The notes: generated from the sequence alone by a model not told the origin. Counted from the first letter of the stretch, positions 21,401 through 29,159 are shown. The stretch is 64,000 nt of DNA from Saturnia japonica (GCA_033032175.1 CM065309.1:17732001-17796000), one strand, 5' to 3'. A program made the numbers and translations.

Positions 21401-22566
21401 GTATTGGCGTGCCGGCCGCTGATATCTTATTCTTTTCCTCTTTACACCAAATACAAGCTTGTCTCGCTCACGCCGGTATCGAGTCGAAAGTGAACTATAG
21501 GCAACTGCCCTCCATTTACGAAACGTGTAAAAAGCGTCAAAACCGTTTCTAATTATAAAATATCATTGGTCTATGGTGGGTTTTAAACTTGGTGTAGGTT
21601 CATTAGGCGTAAACTCCTCGCACAGACTCGGTGAAAACCATCGCACCGTTTCACAGCGTCACAATACACGTCCTTGCACCGACTAGCTACCTCACAATTT
21701 TTTTATGGATACGCAGCCCTAAGGGGCATGGCATAATAATCTTTAGACACACTGTGTAACGAGGAAATAGGGATAACGGAGTTGTAGAATTGTTCTGCCA
21801 GACTGGATCGCGACCACCATGCATACGGTGAAAAGCCAGTCATAGTGATTTGCTTAGTGTGCATCACTTTCCATGATAAGCCGTCTAATTTCTATTTACG
21901 CAAGTCAGTATGACACGAGGAGACTAGCGATCTGTTGGTGGTTGCCACTAAGATTGTACTGTGTTTACACTTATGGCATTTAGCTTTGCTAGTAAAAAAA
22001 TGAATTTTCTTATAACACCATTTTTCTTAACTTGATTTATTTTTGTACTCATCACAATAATTTTGATTACAGAAGAATTCAAAATACAAATTGCCTCTCA
22101 AGAAAGGACACGGAAGAATTGTTAGCACCGAAATCTATATTACCAAAACCACAGCAATCAAATATAACCGTAAGTATATATATCATTATCACAGAAATTA
22201 CTTTACGCACAGAATTTACTTAGCCTACATGGATAACTTTTTATTGATGTGCTTTCATCTCGCTTTTCTGCAGTCTGTGGGAGTGATTTCATGAAAAAGG
22301 ACAGAAGTGTGTAACAAAAAGCCACGAAAGCGCGCGCTATTTTTTTAATTTGACCGATGAGCGCGTGCGGTTGTAGAGTTGGCCGTCAGATGGCACTTTA
22401 TTAATACCTTATTAATTATTTAATTTAATCTTTAGTTTATAAAATAAATGGAAGCATTTAAAAAAAATATCGTTTACAGATCCAGCAACAGAGTGACGCA
22501 ACAACGAAACCTATAAAAAAGAAGAAACCTAGAATAGCAGCCAATTTACCGTTTCAGATAGATTAG
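4847..22566 (+). CDS. XRN1: XRN1 (pacman) 5'-3' exoribonuclease, C-terminal exons; 5' part outside window
   Basis: XRN1 degrades decapped, 5'-monophosphorylated mRNA in the cytoplasm and P-bodies. Visible exons are 4847-5106, 7328-7471, 8507-8582, 9217-9291, 12255-12340, 18501-18597, 19439-19768, 20148-20251, 22073-22169 and 22480-22566 (stop). All have AG/GT borders and phases that fit. The first two exons encode the SH3-like/post-catalytic region: a DRVVCVARNMTVPFGARGTI stretch, then YRMLSTNLLNISYGR, as in animal XRN1. The later exons are low-complexity, rich in Q, N and P, as expected of the family's disordered tail, and end with a basic KKKKPRIAANLPFQID terminus. The nuclease domain lies upstream of the window. 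Introns are loaded with transposons. Family assignment is strong; orthology to Drosophila pacman is inferred. Confidence 0.86.
5196..6711 (-). mobile_element. Tc1-like transposon, decayed, inside XRN1 intron
   Basis: The element reads on the minus strand, opposite to XRN1. Imperfect terminal inverted repeats are visible: a GTGTAATTAGAAACAC block at about 5205 and, at about 6675-6711, a reverse-complement counterpart containing GAGTAATTA and CAAACACCG. An AT-rich subterminal region separates the left end from the transposase remnant. The outer ends are approximate because the repeats have diverged. Confidence 0.75.
5620..6440 (-). pseudogene. Tc1-family transposase pseudogene (DD34E)
   Basis: Two overlapping frames together give most of a Tc1 transposase. 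The 6211-5951 frame holds the first catalytic Asp in SDETKINM. The 5979-5620 frame holds the second in QYDNDPKHTA and the Glu in NSPDLNPIENLW. I count 34 residues between the second Asp and the Glu, the Tc1 spacing. A frameshift near 5965 separates the frames. Upstream on the same strand, a helix-turn-helix remnant (GTVENVFRKARPRKTSPRED) is followed by another frame break near 6300. All three catalytic residues survive but the gene cannot make an intact protein. Confidence 0.85.
7040..7215 (+). repeat. Dispersed repeat family B, copy 1
   Basis: The segment shares CCACAAAAACTC, then GCCATCTTGT and GGCAGAA/TGTGGAT blocks, with 14245-14400 and 36580-36720. In the 36.6-kb copy the similarity extends upstream through GAAATGGATTATAA. 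The three spaced copies mark an interspersed repeat of unknown class. Confidence 0.5.
7328..7471 (+). CDS. XRN1: XRN1 exon b
   Basis: The acceptor TTTGCAG is followed by one base that completes the split Arg codon, then MLSTNLLNISYGRKLRQAET. With the preceding FYR this matches the conserved YRLPTxxLxNLS-like block of XRN1. The exon ends in phase 2 at GTGAAT after FANY. Confidence 0.85.
8507..8582 (+). CDS. XRN1: XRN1 exon c
   Basis: The acceptor is TTCATAG and the split codon reads Ser. The peptide SPPVDKIAVLADNMDEAEAS is followed by VNGPPQ and a phase-0 GTAAAC donor. No domain is recognised; this is the acidic start of the linker tail. Confidence 0.75.
9217..9291 (+). CDS. XRN1: XRN1 exon d
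   Basis: TTCCAG acceptor and GTAATT donor, both phase 0, enclose 25 codons beginning DKATNLLRTLLKISENETES. The charged, helical-looking peptide fits the linker; length and phase are symmetric, so the exon could be skipped without a frame change. Confidence 0.75.
9537..9615 (+). repeat. Short dispersed repeat, copy 1 (CCTAAATTGAATAAA tail)
   Basis: The block with TTTCCGAAC, TTTATAAGT and GCCTAAATTGAATAAA resembles segments at 61668-61745 and 63104-63180. I recall a common lepidopteran repeat tail of this form. Non-coding. Confidence 0.45.
9937..10407 (+). repeat. Dispersed repeat family A, full-length-looking copy
   Basis: The segment runs from ACTAATATTATAAAG, through GCTAATCTCAGGAACTACTGG, to GACAAAGTTGCGCGGGTCAG followed by CTAGTTA. 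It ends in a CTCTCTCT tract just before that terminus. A minus-strand copy is at 36195-36472, sharing the CACACATTATT/ATGTGTGACGGAATTGTT block and the region around TTTTTGCAATATTTTTCATT. Non-coding; class unknown. Confidence 0.6.
10660..10938 (+). repeat. tRNA-derived SINE family 1, plus-strand copy
   Basis: A Pol III B-box-like GGTTCGATTCC is at 10734-10744. The body contains GGGTTTTTCTATGAAATTCTCAGT and CAGCTCGGAGTTTG (shown in parts), and the tail contains CCTTCGGGGATACAGGCGTG. A minus-strand copy at 53362-53590 shares the body and the tail, and shows a clearer A-box region. Confidence 0.7.
11120..11541 (+). mobile_element. Mariner 3' fragment
   Basis: The fragment starts within the transposase near the second catalytic Asp (a degraded LLLQDSARPH) and continues through a frameshifted C-terminus ending KWRKCICNNGTYSD. 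It finishes with a mariner terminal repeat at about 11508-11541, related to those at 13064 and 14220 (ATGAAATTAGCGTTTT in reverse complement). The 5' two-thirds is missing. Confidence 0.75.
12255..12340 (+). CDS. XRN1: XRN1 exon e
   Basis: ATTACAG acceptor; reads TAEENVQNWRAKSNNQALSP, then a TQPQPPPI proline tract, with a phase-2 GTAAGT donor. The QNWR...NN motif recurs in the next exon. The proline run suits the adaptor-binding, disordered tail of XRN1. Confidence 0.8.
12437..12508. repeat. CA/CAC microsatellite
   Basis: An interrupted (CA)n tract passes into CACCACCACCAC at 12492-12506. It lies in the XRN1 intron just after exon e and gives spurious Cys/Val or Thr/His reading frames. Confidence 0.9.
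13064..14220 (+). mobile_element. Mariner element with both terminal repeats, internally deleted
   Basis: The left terminal repeat at 13064 begins TTAGG and includes TTTACATATGAAATT; the right repeat ends at 14220 with its reverse complement. Both are flanked by TA dinucleotides, the mariner target duplication. At 1157 bp it is shorter than usual because of deletions in the transposase. It is inserted in the 6.2-kb XRN1 intron on the same strand. Confidence 0.85.
13254..14118 (+). pseudogene. Mariner transposase pseudogene (DD34D)
   Basis: The start encodes MENMIYRYIYENEFYRGTSA and the N-terminal helix-turn-helix region. The chain breaks after SEIAAA, where a precise-looking deletion joins to QIGKVKLLERW. 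The first Asp is in ITCDQKW (the usual Glu after Asp is Gln). Further deletions lie after SSQWL and after HYSFLKSG. The second Asp is in LLLHDNARPH and the third in LAPTDYHFF, 34 residues apart. All three catalytic residues are present but frames are broken, so it is inactive. Confidence 0.88.
14245..14400 (+). repeat. Dispersed repeat family B, copy 2
   Basis: It shares GCCACAAAAACTCC, GAGCCATCTTGTAAGA and TTTGGCAGAATTGTGGAT with the copy at 7040-7215. It abuts the right end of the mariner, so the two may have been neighbours before dispersal. Confidence 0.5.
14790..15045 (+). repeat. Dispersed repeat family C, copy 1
   Basis: The segment starts ATACGGCATTGACGC and contains TTGATACCGGCGCAAGCGAG, ATAACAAAATTTGTA and GAGAGTATAACGCGTCTATT. 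The same order of blocks is seen at 50398-50640 (+) and, reversed and interrupted by a MITE, at about 21040-21535. Non-coding. Confidence 0.65.
15046..17990. other. AT-rich XRN1 intron interior
   Basis: I see no exon or intact element. There is a TAGCTGTGTCCCACGG motif at about 15568, shared with the repeat heads at 3265 and 55147. Short open frames here (for example 17314-17541) have no recognisable content. Confidence 0.5.
17995..18265 (-). repeat. Dispersed repeat family D, copy 1
   Basis: It shares the order ATCATTAAC, GCGCAAGCGGATAAAGCAG, AAAAATCAATATTTAAGGCT, GAGATTAGCG and AAACAAACAAAC, ending in a GCTTTATTATATTA block, with 57210-57482. The orientation is given as minus because the retroelement-like tail points left. 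Confidence 0.6.
18501..18597 (+). CDS. XRN1: XRN1 exon f
   Basis: TTAAAAG acceptor supplies the last base of a Lys codon. It reads NQQQNWRKEANNFNSVRAQQ, then VFTNEWVNSNFK and a phase-0 GTAAAT donor. The QNWR...NN motif parallels exon e. Confidence 0.8.
19439..19768 (+). CDS. XRN1: XRN1 exon g, low-complexity P/Q/N exon
   Basis: 110 codons between TTACAG and GTGAGT, phase 0 at both ends. The first third is proline and aromatic rich (IPPFPTFGQPFAGPGPSQIP). The middle is a run of Asn/Gln/His/Phe repeats such as NQFHQTNNQFHQKNQ. It ends SADARVALIPSWAR. The Pro-Phe-rich part is the best candidate for the DCP1-binding motif known from the Drosophila XRN1 tail; that role is inference. Confidence 0.85.
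20148..20251 (+). CDS. XRN1: XRN1 exon h, last shared exon
   Basis: GTTTCAG acceptor, phase 0; reads NPKPASNAEQQAKTNPQQQQ, then SANPFVPLQVQTSQ, and ends in phase 2 at GTATGT. Both candidate 3' ends (20609-20678 and 22073-22566) begin with the single base needed to complete its last codon. Confidence 0.82.
20609..20678 (+). CDS. XRN1: Candidate alternative terminal exon of XRN1
   Basis: After a TTATATAG acceptor the exon completes a Ser codon and reads PSHYYNYDESNDTSYPQTHQ, then PD and a TAG stop. Composition (Tyr, Asn, Asp, Pro, Gln) matches the neighbouring tail. An AATAAA is at 20775-20780, about 100 bases past the stop. Used as a terminal exon it would replace the basic KKKKPRIAANLPFQID ending. 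There is no donor after the stop that would make it an internal exon. It could instead be a chance open frame, but the splice phase, stop and signal agree. Confidence 0.55.
20775..20780 (+). promoter_or_regulatory. AATAAA poly(A) signal for the alternative XRN1 end
   Basis: A canonical hexamer within an AT-rich 3' UTR-like stretch, about 30 bases before the start of an interspersed repeat. Confidence 0.45.
21040..21535 (-). repeat. Dispersed repeat family C, reversed, split by a MITE
   Basis: Left part 21075-21186 is the reverse complement of the ATAACGCGTCTATTTATAAA to TGTGATTTCC segment of copy 1. The right part resumes after 21341 and carries CTCGCTCACGCCGGTATCGA. Comparison with 14790-15045 gives the empty target site. 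Confidence 0.65.
21187..21341. mobile_element. MITE copy 1, 155 bp, TA flanked
   Basis: Terminal inverted repeats of about 28 bp include TGCCTGTCCACTGAAGCGGA on the left and CCGCTTCAGTGAATAGGCAT on the right. TA dinucleotides flank both ends, as in Tc1/mariner-type MITEs. The internal arms also pair (GACCAATAGCATTGCAT against GCAATTCTATTGGTC). A sibling is at 22884-23050. Confidence 0.85.
22073..22169 (+). CDS. XRN1: XRN1 exon i, penultimate on the long 3' path
   Basis: ATTACAG acceptor, completes an Arg codon, reads RIQNTNCLSRKDTEELLAPK, then SILPKPQQSNIT, phase-0 GTAAGT donor. Confidence 0.82.
22480..22566 (+). CDS. XRN1: XRN1 exon j, terminal exon
   Basis: GTTTACAG acceptor; 28 codons reading IQQQSDATTKPIKKKK and PRIAANLPFQID, then TAG. 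The basic, compact end looks like a conserved motif rather than low-complexity filler. Confidence 0.84.
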   Translation: MQQQSDATTKPIKKKKPRIAANLPFQID

Positions 22567-22883
22567 ATTTTATGTGCCAATCAAATTAATTATAAATTGA
22601 CTATGAAACGGTATATTTTTGTGTTGTAAAAAAAACGTAAATATTTTGACAGATCAGGTTGTCTGGTGCAGCTTTTCAAGATATTTTAAGTTTAAAACAG
22701 GCTAAGAATTATAAACGTCTGTTAAATGAATCAACTTTTTTTAAATATAATGTAAACTGTTCTAAAATATTTTTAATCAACGATAGTCATAAACGCAAAA
22801 TGGGATCATTTTATCAATACACGTAAATTAATTAATCCATTGAGTAATCCAATGTCTCCTCTGCCTCCACCCATACCGATTTA

Positions 22884-23050
22884 AGGTTTCTGTCCACTGA
22901 AGCGGAGCTGTGAAAATTTAGGCAAATAGAATTAAATAGAATTGCATTAAAATCTAGTGCAATATTAACTAGTGTAATTGCATAAATTTGCCAGATATGC
23001 GAATTTATTGGTCGAAATTTGCACAGCTCCGCTTCAGTGGACAGGCACCC
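22884..23050. mobile_element. MITE copy 2, 167 bp, TA flanked
   Basis: Same family as 21187-21341: ends with TCTGTCCACTGAAGCGGAGC and GCTCCGCTTCAGTGGACAGG, TA on both sides. It sits just past the XRN1 stop, probably in the 3' UTR or flank. Confidence 0.85.
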
Positions 23051-23910
23051 TAATACAAGTCAAAGTTTTGCTCACTAATCATGACTTGAATTTTCGTTTA
23101 ATAGTAAATTGACGAGCAAACATGGAAAATTAAAGCACTGAAATCTTACGAAGTGTATCGTCGTATTAACTACGTTGGTATGAGTATAAAATTGTCACAA
23201 TATTGGAAAAAATAGTAATAATATTTTCTCTCAAACTCTTCACACAGATTCCAACACAGGATAATAGAATCAATGGTAAGATATATCTGTTTAAATGTTC
23301 CTTCCAACCCCTTCTCAAATAGTTGAGAATACCCTTCTAGAAGTTTAAAATAAAACTAAACTTAAGTTTGTGCGGTTATTATTCAGTGGTAAAAATTTCA
23401 GTAAAATGTTTTTGTATAAAACAAAATAAGACCTATAATTTTTGAGTAGGTTTTTGTACTACTTTTCGAAGTGAGTAGTAAAATTTTATGACTATAAAAT
23501 TACAGTTTCCTTTATCTGTCATTGAATTTAAAAAAATTGTGTTATGTTTGCTGACGATTTTTTTAACAAACATTACTTTGTTGCACTTCTCATTTAATTT
23601 ATTTATATTTGTTTCTCATCATTATTGCAAAATGTTTAACATATTATATTATCAGTTGTTATCATTTCATTAACTAAATCGATTCATAGAGTTATAACAA
23701 TATTTGATCAATTATTGTAATGGGAACATTAATATAACATAGTTTGTTGTGTGTTCATGTTCTTAATAAATTTAAAATTATTTACAATAGATGTTGTTAG
23801 GCACTGTAGATTTTGTAAATATTATGAACTGCGAGGATGAATGTAAGATCAATTCATAAATCTTATTAGGTTCTTTCTTTATGCAAATTATAATTTTGAC
23901 AATTTTTTCA

Positions 23911-23916
23911 ATAAAA
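23911..23916 (+). promoter_or_regulatory. Possible XRN1 poly(A) signal
   Basis: AATAAA in the sequence TTTTTTCAATAAAATTCG. Another AATAAA lies near 23766. Which is used cannot be decided from sequence. The 22567-23900 stretch is AT-rich and without coding features other than the MITE. Confidence 0.3.
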
Positions 23917-23919
23917 TTC

Positions 23920-24915
23920 GTGCCTTTAATTCGTTTTTAAAGAAAAAATGTTGCTAATTATATTGCCGTTGTAATGAAAAGAGGCGTTTTATGACTAAAA
24001 CAAAACCAGAGAAATGTTTTAAAAGTCCGTAGAGATATAATATATATCTGTTTTAGACTAAGGATTTGAACCAAATTCTTAAATCAGACTTGCACCACAA
24101 ATATTTAAATACCGTTTCAGCTTAAATTCAGTTTAGTAAAATGTAAGCAAACTGTCAATCTTAAATCTGATTTAATGATTTGGTTCAAACCACCCTTAGT
24201 GTAATTCATGAAGGGAAGGTAATAGTTAAATAAAAAATACTAGATACATGCATGCTGATTCCGAATATATATATAAAAAATTAAATTACCAAAAAAGATG
24301 CACCCTTCTTTATTACATATTATGTACAATAAAACATCCTTTTTTCCTGGATTTATGGTTATGTATTTATAGGTAGCCGCTTGATGGTGACATAAAGATT
24401 AAGCAATACTTAGTTGTTTATAACAGCAACAATCTAAACTTGTACAATTTAAGTACAAACTTATTCTATTTTACATTATAGTTTCTTTGGAGTAATTGAT
24501 GTTTGTGTTACATTATAGGGGCCGTTCATAAAATAAGTTGGCACTTATGAAGGGTAGAGGTGTCGCTTACTGTAGGGCTTCGAGGGGTCTAAGGAAACGT
24601 GACGTTCACAGCTCAACAAACAATTTTACAATTTTTTCTGTTTTATTTGCATTAATAAATATAAAACATAGCGTGACGAAAGAGAGAGGGTCTACGAAAG
24701 GTAAAATTTTAGGTGACGTTTATGAATGGCCTCAATATATTTGATGTGAGAGAATAAATACTTAAATGAAATGTACATAAAATTGTGAAATGAATAAATA
24801 ATATTTTGAATGCGATTGCAGTTATTTTTATATAATTTCTCCCAGTCTGAAGCTGCATCCTTCCGTGTTATTGGTCTCAGATTTGTTGAGTGGATATTTA
24901 GAATTTGTAGACAGG
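23920..24915. other. Intergenic, no gene seen
   Basis: AT-rich spacer with no recognisable coding or repeat structure, beyond a short GGGCCGTTCATAAAATAAG motif at about 24519 that resembles a DNA transposon terminus. Confidence 0.4.
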
Positions 24916-24916
24916 A

Positions 24917-25130
24917 CAAGCCTCGTGATACAGTTGTAGTAAGCCCTACTATTGAGCCAAGAAGTAGAGGGTTCGATCCTTGCATATGAATGACATTTGT
25001 GTGATGAGCATATTTTTCAATCGTCTGGCTGTTGTATATGTACATATATCAGCTGTTTAGTTATCATAATATAAACTTCGCATAGTTGGGAGTTAGATGG
25101 CCATGTGAAATTGTGTTCACATATTTATTT
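24917..25130 (+). repeat. tRNA-derived SINE family 2, copy 1
   Basis: A B-box-like GGGTTCGATCCT is at 24969-24980, preceded by a weak A-box region. The body has TTGTGTGATGAGCATA, ATCAGCTGTTTAGTTA and TAGATGGCCATGTGAAATT. The same order is found at 47165-47400. Confidence 0.7.
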
Positions 25131-25137
25131 ACTAACA

Positions 25138-25650
25138 GTGGCCGCGGCTCGCTCACGTGGACTACAGAATGCGCGCACGAAACTTACTCCTTACTCTCAG
25201 CTATTTTAAAGACAAAAATGGTTATTGTGGTTGTTCCTTAGAATATATTCATATACTCTCGGCGATTATTTTTTGGTTTTCTTCAATGTCTACAATTATT
25301 TAGTAAATTAATTTGCTATATCTCTTATAGTTCACTCAGCGTAAGCCATTTAAGCACCCGAATTGATTCACCATGACCAGTTTTTTTTTCATTTGCGCAG
25401 AACAGTAATTATTTTTCTAAATTAAAAGTAGCCTAAGTTACTCCCTATAAAATCGGCTTTCTACCAGTGAAAATTCCATCAAAATCAGTCTAACCGTTTC
25501 GGAGATTACCCGAAACAAACACACAGACAAAAATTGTAATAATGGGTTTTTGTTATAGGTATCATGCATACTATCATGTGCATTTAGTAAATAGCTGTTA
25601 TTTAACATTACAAAAAGACACTTCAATATTATTAATTACATAGATTGTTT
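25138..25650 (+). repeat. About 510-bp dispersed repeat, copy 2 (RTE-like tail)
   Basis: It aligns with 3265-3787 from the CTCACGTGGACTACAGAATG block to the terminal ATTACATAGATT. It directly follows SINE family 2, suggesting serial insertion. Confidence 0.6.
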
Positions 25651-25751
25651 AACTACGTATTAGGATTGGACTTATAACAACCAACCTTGTCCAATCAAAC
25701 TTACGTATTACCAGGGAAGCCAACTTAGGTGGCTTAATTAAGCACTTCTTT

Positions 25752-27290
25752 CCTTGGATATTCATAAGTCGAGTGGACCTGATGGCATCCCTCCGATAGT
25801 GTTGCAGATATGTGCTCCGGATTTGGCACCGGTATTAACGCGTCTTTTCCGGCACTCCTATGCATTAGGCGTAGGCCCGAGATCCTGGAAGGCCGCTTTA
25901 GTGCACCCGATCCCTAAAAAAGGCAACCGCTCGGATCCGTCTAATTACAAGCCATCACTTCCTTGTTCTCCAATATAATGGATCAACTACCAGCTCTTGC
26001 GGTACCTAGAGGAGCACCGGCTGATTAGCGACCGCCAGTACGGCTTTCGTCGGTGTCGCTCGGCCGGGGATCTTCTAGTTTACCTGACACATAGGTGGGC
26101 AGAAGCAGTTGAGACCAAGGGAAAGGTGCTTGCAGGCAAGCTAGACGTAGCGAAGGCCTTTGATCGGGTTTGGCACAAAGCACTTCTTTCGAAGCTACCT
26201 TTCTACGGGCTTCCCGAGAACTTATGCAACGGTATCACTAGCTTTTTGGCCGATCGGAGCATCAAGGTCGCCGTCGACGGTGCATGTTCTGATCCTAAAT
26301 TTCTCAATTCTGGGGTCCCACAAGGCTGTGTACTGTTTTCCAACTCTGTTTCTTCTCCATGTCAATGACTGGATGCAAATCAGCAACATTCATTGCTATG
26401 CTGACGATAGCACTGTGGATGTCTTGTACAATGGGCGTGCTAATATTTCTCGGGAATATGTTGATAAGAGCCGGAACAAACTTGTGTCTGAAGTGGAGTC
26501 TTTATTAACTTAAAGTCTCGGACTGGGGTCGACCGAACTTAGTCCAGTTCAACCCTAAAAAGACACAAGTCTGCGCGTTAACCGCTAAAGTCACCATTTG
26601 TCGCAACTCCTCTTTTTGAGAACACTCCCCTGTCTGCCACAGCCAGTATCGGAATACTTGGCATCGTTATTTCGAGTGACGTCCAGTTCCGTGGTCAGTT
26701 GGAAAGGTCAAATTAGCCTCAAAGAAGCTTGGTGTGCTCAGTATGGCGAGACGGTACTTCACGTTGGCTCATCGCCTAAATCTTTTTAAGGCGCAAATTC
26801 GACCCCACATGGAGTATTGTTCTCATCTCTGGGCGGGAGCTCCCCAGTACCAACTACTTCCTTTTGACCGCATTAATCGTAGGGCGGCTCGAGTTATTGA
26901 CAATCAAGCTCTTACCGATCGGCTTGATCCATTGGCTCTGCGTAGAGATGTTGGTTCACTCTACATCTTCCACCACATTTATCATGGGGAGTGTTCCGAG
27001 GAATTGTTTGGATTGATCCCGGCTGCTGAATTTCGCCATCGGACATCGCGTCAGAATCGTAAATTCCATCCACACCACCTCAATGTCCAGCGTTCCACAA
27101 CAGTACATTTCTTAAGGCACTTTCTGCCTTGCACAACCACTTTGTGGAACCAACTGTCGCCTGGGATCTTTCCGAGCCGTTATGACCTGTTGACCTTCAA
27201 AAAGAGAGCTTATTCTTTCCTAAAAGGCCGGCAACGCATCTGCGAGCCTTCGGGTGTTGCGGATGTTTGTGGGCGGCGATGATCACTTTC
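25752..27290 (+). mobile_element. CR1/Jockey-type LINE, 5' truncated and frame-broken
   Basis: Reverse transcriptase of a non-LTR retrotransposon. In order: KSSGPDGIPPIVLQICAPDL, PIPKKGNRSDPSNYKP, then a frame break near 25975; LISDRQYGFRRCRSAGDLLV, KLDVAKAFDRVWHKALLSKL, NSGVPQGCV, a shift near 26335; the catalytic YADDS at about 26397; a stop at 26511; and a shift near 26730 into the long C-terminal frame 26734-27282, with [20 protein letters not shown] and [11 protein letters not shown]. The 5' half (endonuclease and ORF1) is absent. At least four lesions make it dead. Clade placement between CR1 and Jockey is uncertain. Confidence 0.88.
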
Positions 27291-27726
27291 GATTAGGTGC
27301 GCCACCTGCCCATTTGCCCCAATTAATATAGGTCGTTTTTTAGAAGGTAAACATTTTTGGGAATAGCTTTGTGGATTAAATTACACAAGGTTACATTTTT
27401 CTTTTATAATTTTTTAAGAAATTGTTTAATTTTATTAATTAATCAATTTAACTTGTTTCATTATAATATGTTTAAAAAAATGGTGACTTATTAAGTTATT
27501 ACACAGGTACAAAGTTTTGGTTTGAATTTAGTGGGTTTTGAACTGTTCTGAAATTGCTTTAGGAGCATTGGTTTTTTAACAGTTGATAATGTTGCCTTTT
27601 TCTTACATCTAACTTTAACATAATATCTTTATGACGAAATTGTGGTCTCCCATCCAGTATGATCATGTTCTAATTAAACTCTCATGATATTAATAATAAG
27701 TTATATTTAAAATGAAAAAAATATCT

Positions 27727-27870
27727 TTAAAAATCCATAGCACCTTCCAAAAAGCATAAACAATCAACTTTACTTATAATAAGATCTAAGTCCTTCTTTG
27801 AAATTACTTTCCTCTTATTTGATGTTGTATAAGAATGTGTTTCTTTTGCTATTGTTTCTAAAAATAATTC
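27727..27870 (-). CDS. POLE4: POLE4 exon 2 (C-terminal histone-fold half)
   Basis: Read on the minus strand after a TTTTTTCAG acceptor, phase 0: ELFLETIAKETHSYTTSNKR, then KVISKKDLDLIISKVDCLCF and LEGAMDF with a TAA stop. This is the second half of a POLE4 histone fold (ELFVE..A...Y, RR/KKDL, FLEG). The exon lacks a Met and is easily missed by frame scanning; it lies 851 bases from exon 1. Confidence 0.92.
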   Translation of the reverse strand, partial: ELFLETIAKETHSYTTSNKRKVISKKDLDLIISKVDCLCFLEGAMDF

Positions 27871-29021
27871 CTGAAAAAAGATCCATTTTTCTATTATTTA
27901 TTATGATTAAGGGACTTACATCTAAAATAATATGTAATAAAAATGGCATATTTGTTAGTTTAGTAAAAAAGAGAAACATATGTCACTGTAGACACAGAAT
28001 TAAACTACACTATAATATGATCATATACACACATAAAGTTTTACCGTGGCTTCTCTTGCAACATAGTTATGTCCCATTCTGATTGAATTGCTAAGCATCA
28101 ATTTTCATAGATCTATCTTATCTTCAAAAATATCTGATTTTCCTGTAAACTTATATCCCCTATTTATACCATTTTAGGGGTTGAATTTCCAAAAATTCTT
28201 CCATAGCGCTCACCTACAGTGTAAAAGTAGACTTTATGCAAATTTTCACAATCCTAGCCCCAGTAGTTTAGGCTGTGGGTTGATATGTCAGTTAGCCTTT
28301 TAGTTATCCTTTTATACCTTTATAAAGATAAAAAGGCTAAGTTGTGATCATACTTTATAGATGAATAAAATAAATAATTATGTAATGTGGGTTAAATCTT
28401 AACATATACTGGGTGCTCCAACTTAAGTCTTAAAGAGTAAGCAACCTTTTACTTCAGTTCAGAAGTTGATCCTGACCTGGAGCTCTAGCATGCTGATCAC
28501 TTAACATCAGATGGACTGCATATTATTAAATGGCTAGGCCAAAACAAGAAAATCTACCTAGCCTGCATAGTAACTCAACATTTATTACTAAGTTTATATT
28601 TGTATTGAATTTCCATGTCCGATAATGCTGTAAAAGCCATCAGCTGTTCTATTTGTTCAGGGCCCCTCAGGCTAACAGTATAGTTAGTTCTAAAAAAAAA
28701 GTATTGAAATATAAAACTTACAGTTGCTTTAGTAACTAAGAAAACAGCATCACCAGATATTACACTCACATCGGGATCCATTTTCATTATGTTTTTTATT
28801 CTTGCCATAGGTAATCTGGTCGTTCTTACAACTTCACTTTTATGTTGCTTCTTTTCAACAGTTTGATCTTCTGAATAAGGTGTTTCTGAATGTTGTATTG
28901 TGTTTACCGATATACCTGTTAATTCAGGATTTTGTATATCTGCAGGATCTTCGAGGTACAGCCCCGAATCGTCTATTATATCTGATATATCAACATCCTC
29001 GTAATGTTGTTCTTCAGACAT
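27727..29021 (-). CDS. POLE4: DNA polymerase epsilon subunit 4 homologue, complete, two exons
   Basis: POLE4 (Mes4 in Drosophila) pairs with POLE3 as a histone-fold dimer that helps DNA polymerase epsilon bind double-stranded DNA and handle histones in the nucleus. The CDS is complement(27727-27870, 28722-29021): 147 residues, phase-0 junction, GTAAGT donor and TTTTTTCAG acceptor. Residues 1-65 are acidic and unstructured. The histone fold starts at about residue 69 (RLPMARIKNIMKMDPDVSVI) and ends with the FLEG motif near the C-terminus. That ending favours POLE4 over CHRAC1. I chose the Met of MSEEQ at 29021 because an upstream in-frame Met at 29072 begins an unlikely extension. Its intron carries a LINE 3' end. 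Confidence 0.9.
28610..28700 (+). mobile_element. LINE 3' end with A tail, in POLE4 intron
   Basis: The order GTAAAAGCCATCAGC, GGGCCCCTCAGGCTAACAGT and an A run at 28692-28700 matches the 3' UTR of the LINE at 30224-31190 and the piece at 47700-47830. It is a severely 5'-truncated insertion, antisense to POLE4. Confidence 0.65.
28722..29021 (-). CDS. POLE4: POLE4 exon 1
   Basis: 100 codons from MSEEQHYEDVDISDIIDDSG to FLVTKAT. The frame stays open past the donor into intron and LINE-derived sequence down to 28575; that extension is not part of the protein. Confidence 0.9.
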
Positions 29022-29159
29022 AATTTTATCTTGTAAAAACAAAATAGTTTTACTTCCTAAGGCACAATACAAATGTTTTTTTTATTACAGAATTCCCCTC
29101 AATAATTCAACTTTTAATTACCTCTGGTTCATTTGTTTTCACCGTCGGCGTACTTAGAA

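Larger units (their letters stand above)
20810..21985. repeat. Composite repeat with about 170-bp inverted arms
   Basis: The arm at about 20860-20990 shares ATGGTGGTCGCGATCCAGTC, CACAGTACAAT and a TCACTGTGAC/ATCACTATGAC block with the reverse complement of 21800-21970. Between the arms lies a reversed family C repeat, itself split by a MITE. It is probably a DNA transposon that has received later insertions. No transposase is seen. Confidence 0.55.

Noticed and set aside
24692..25045. 117-codon minus-strand frame
   Set aside because: It runs antisense through SINE family 2 and has no domain.
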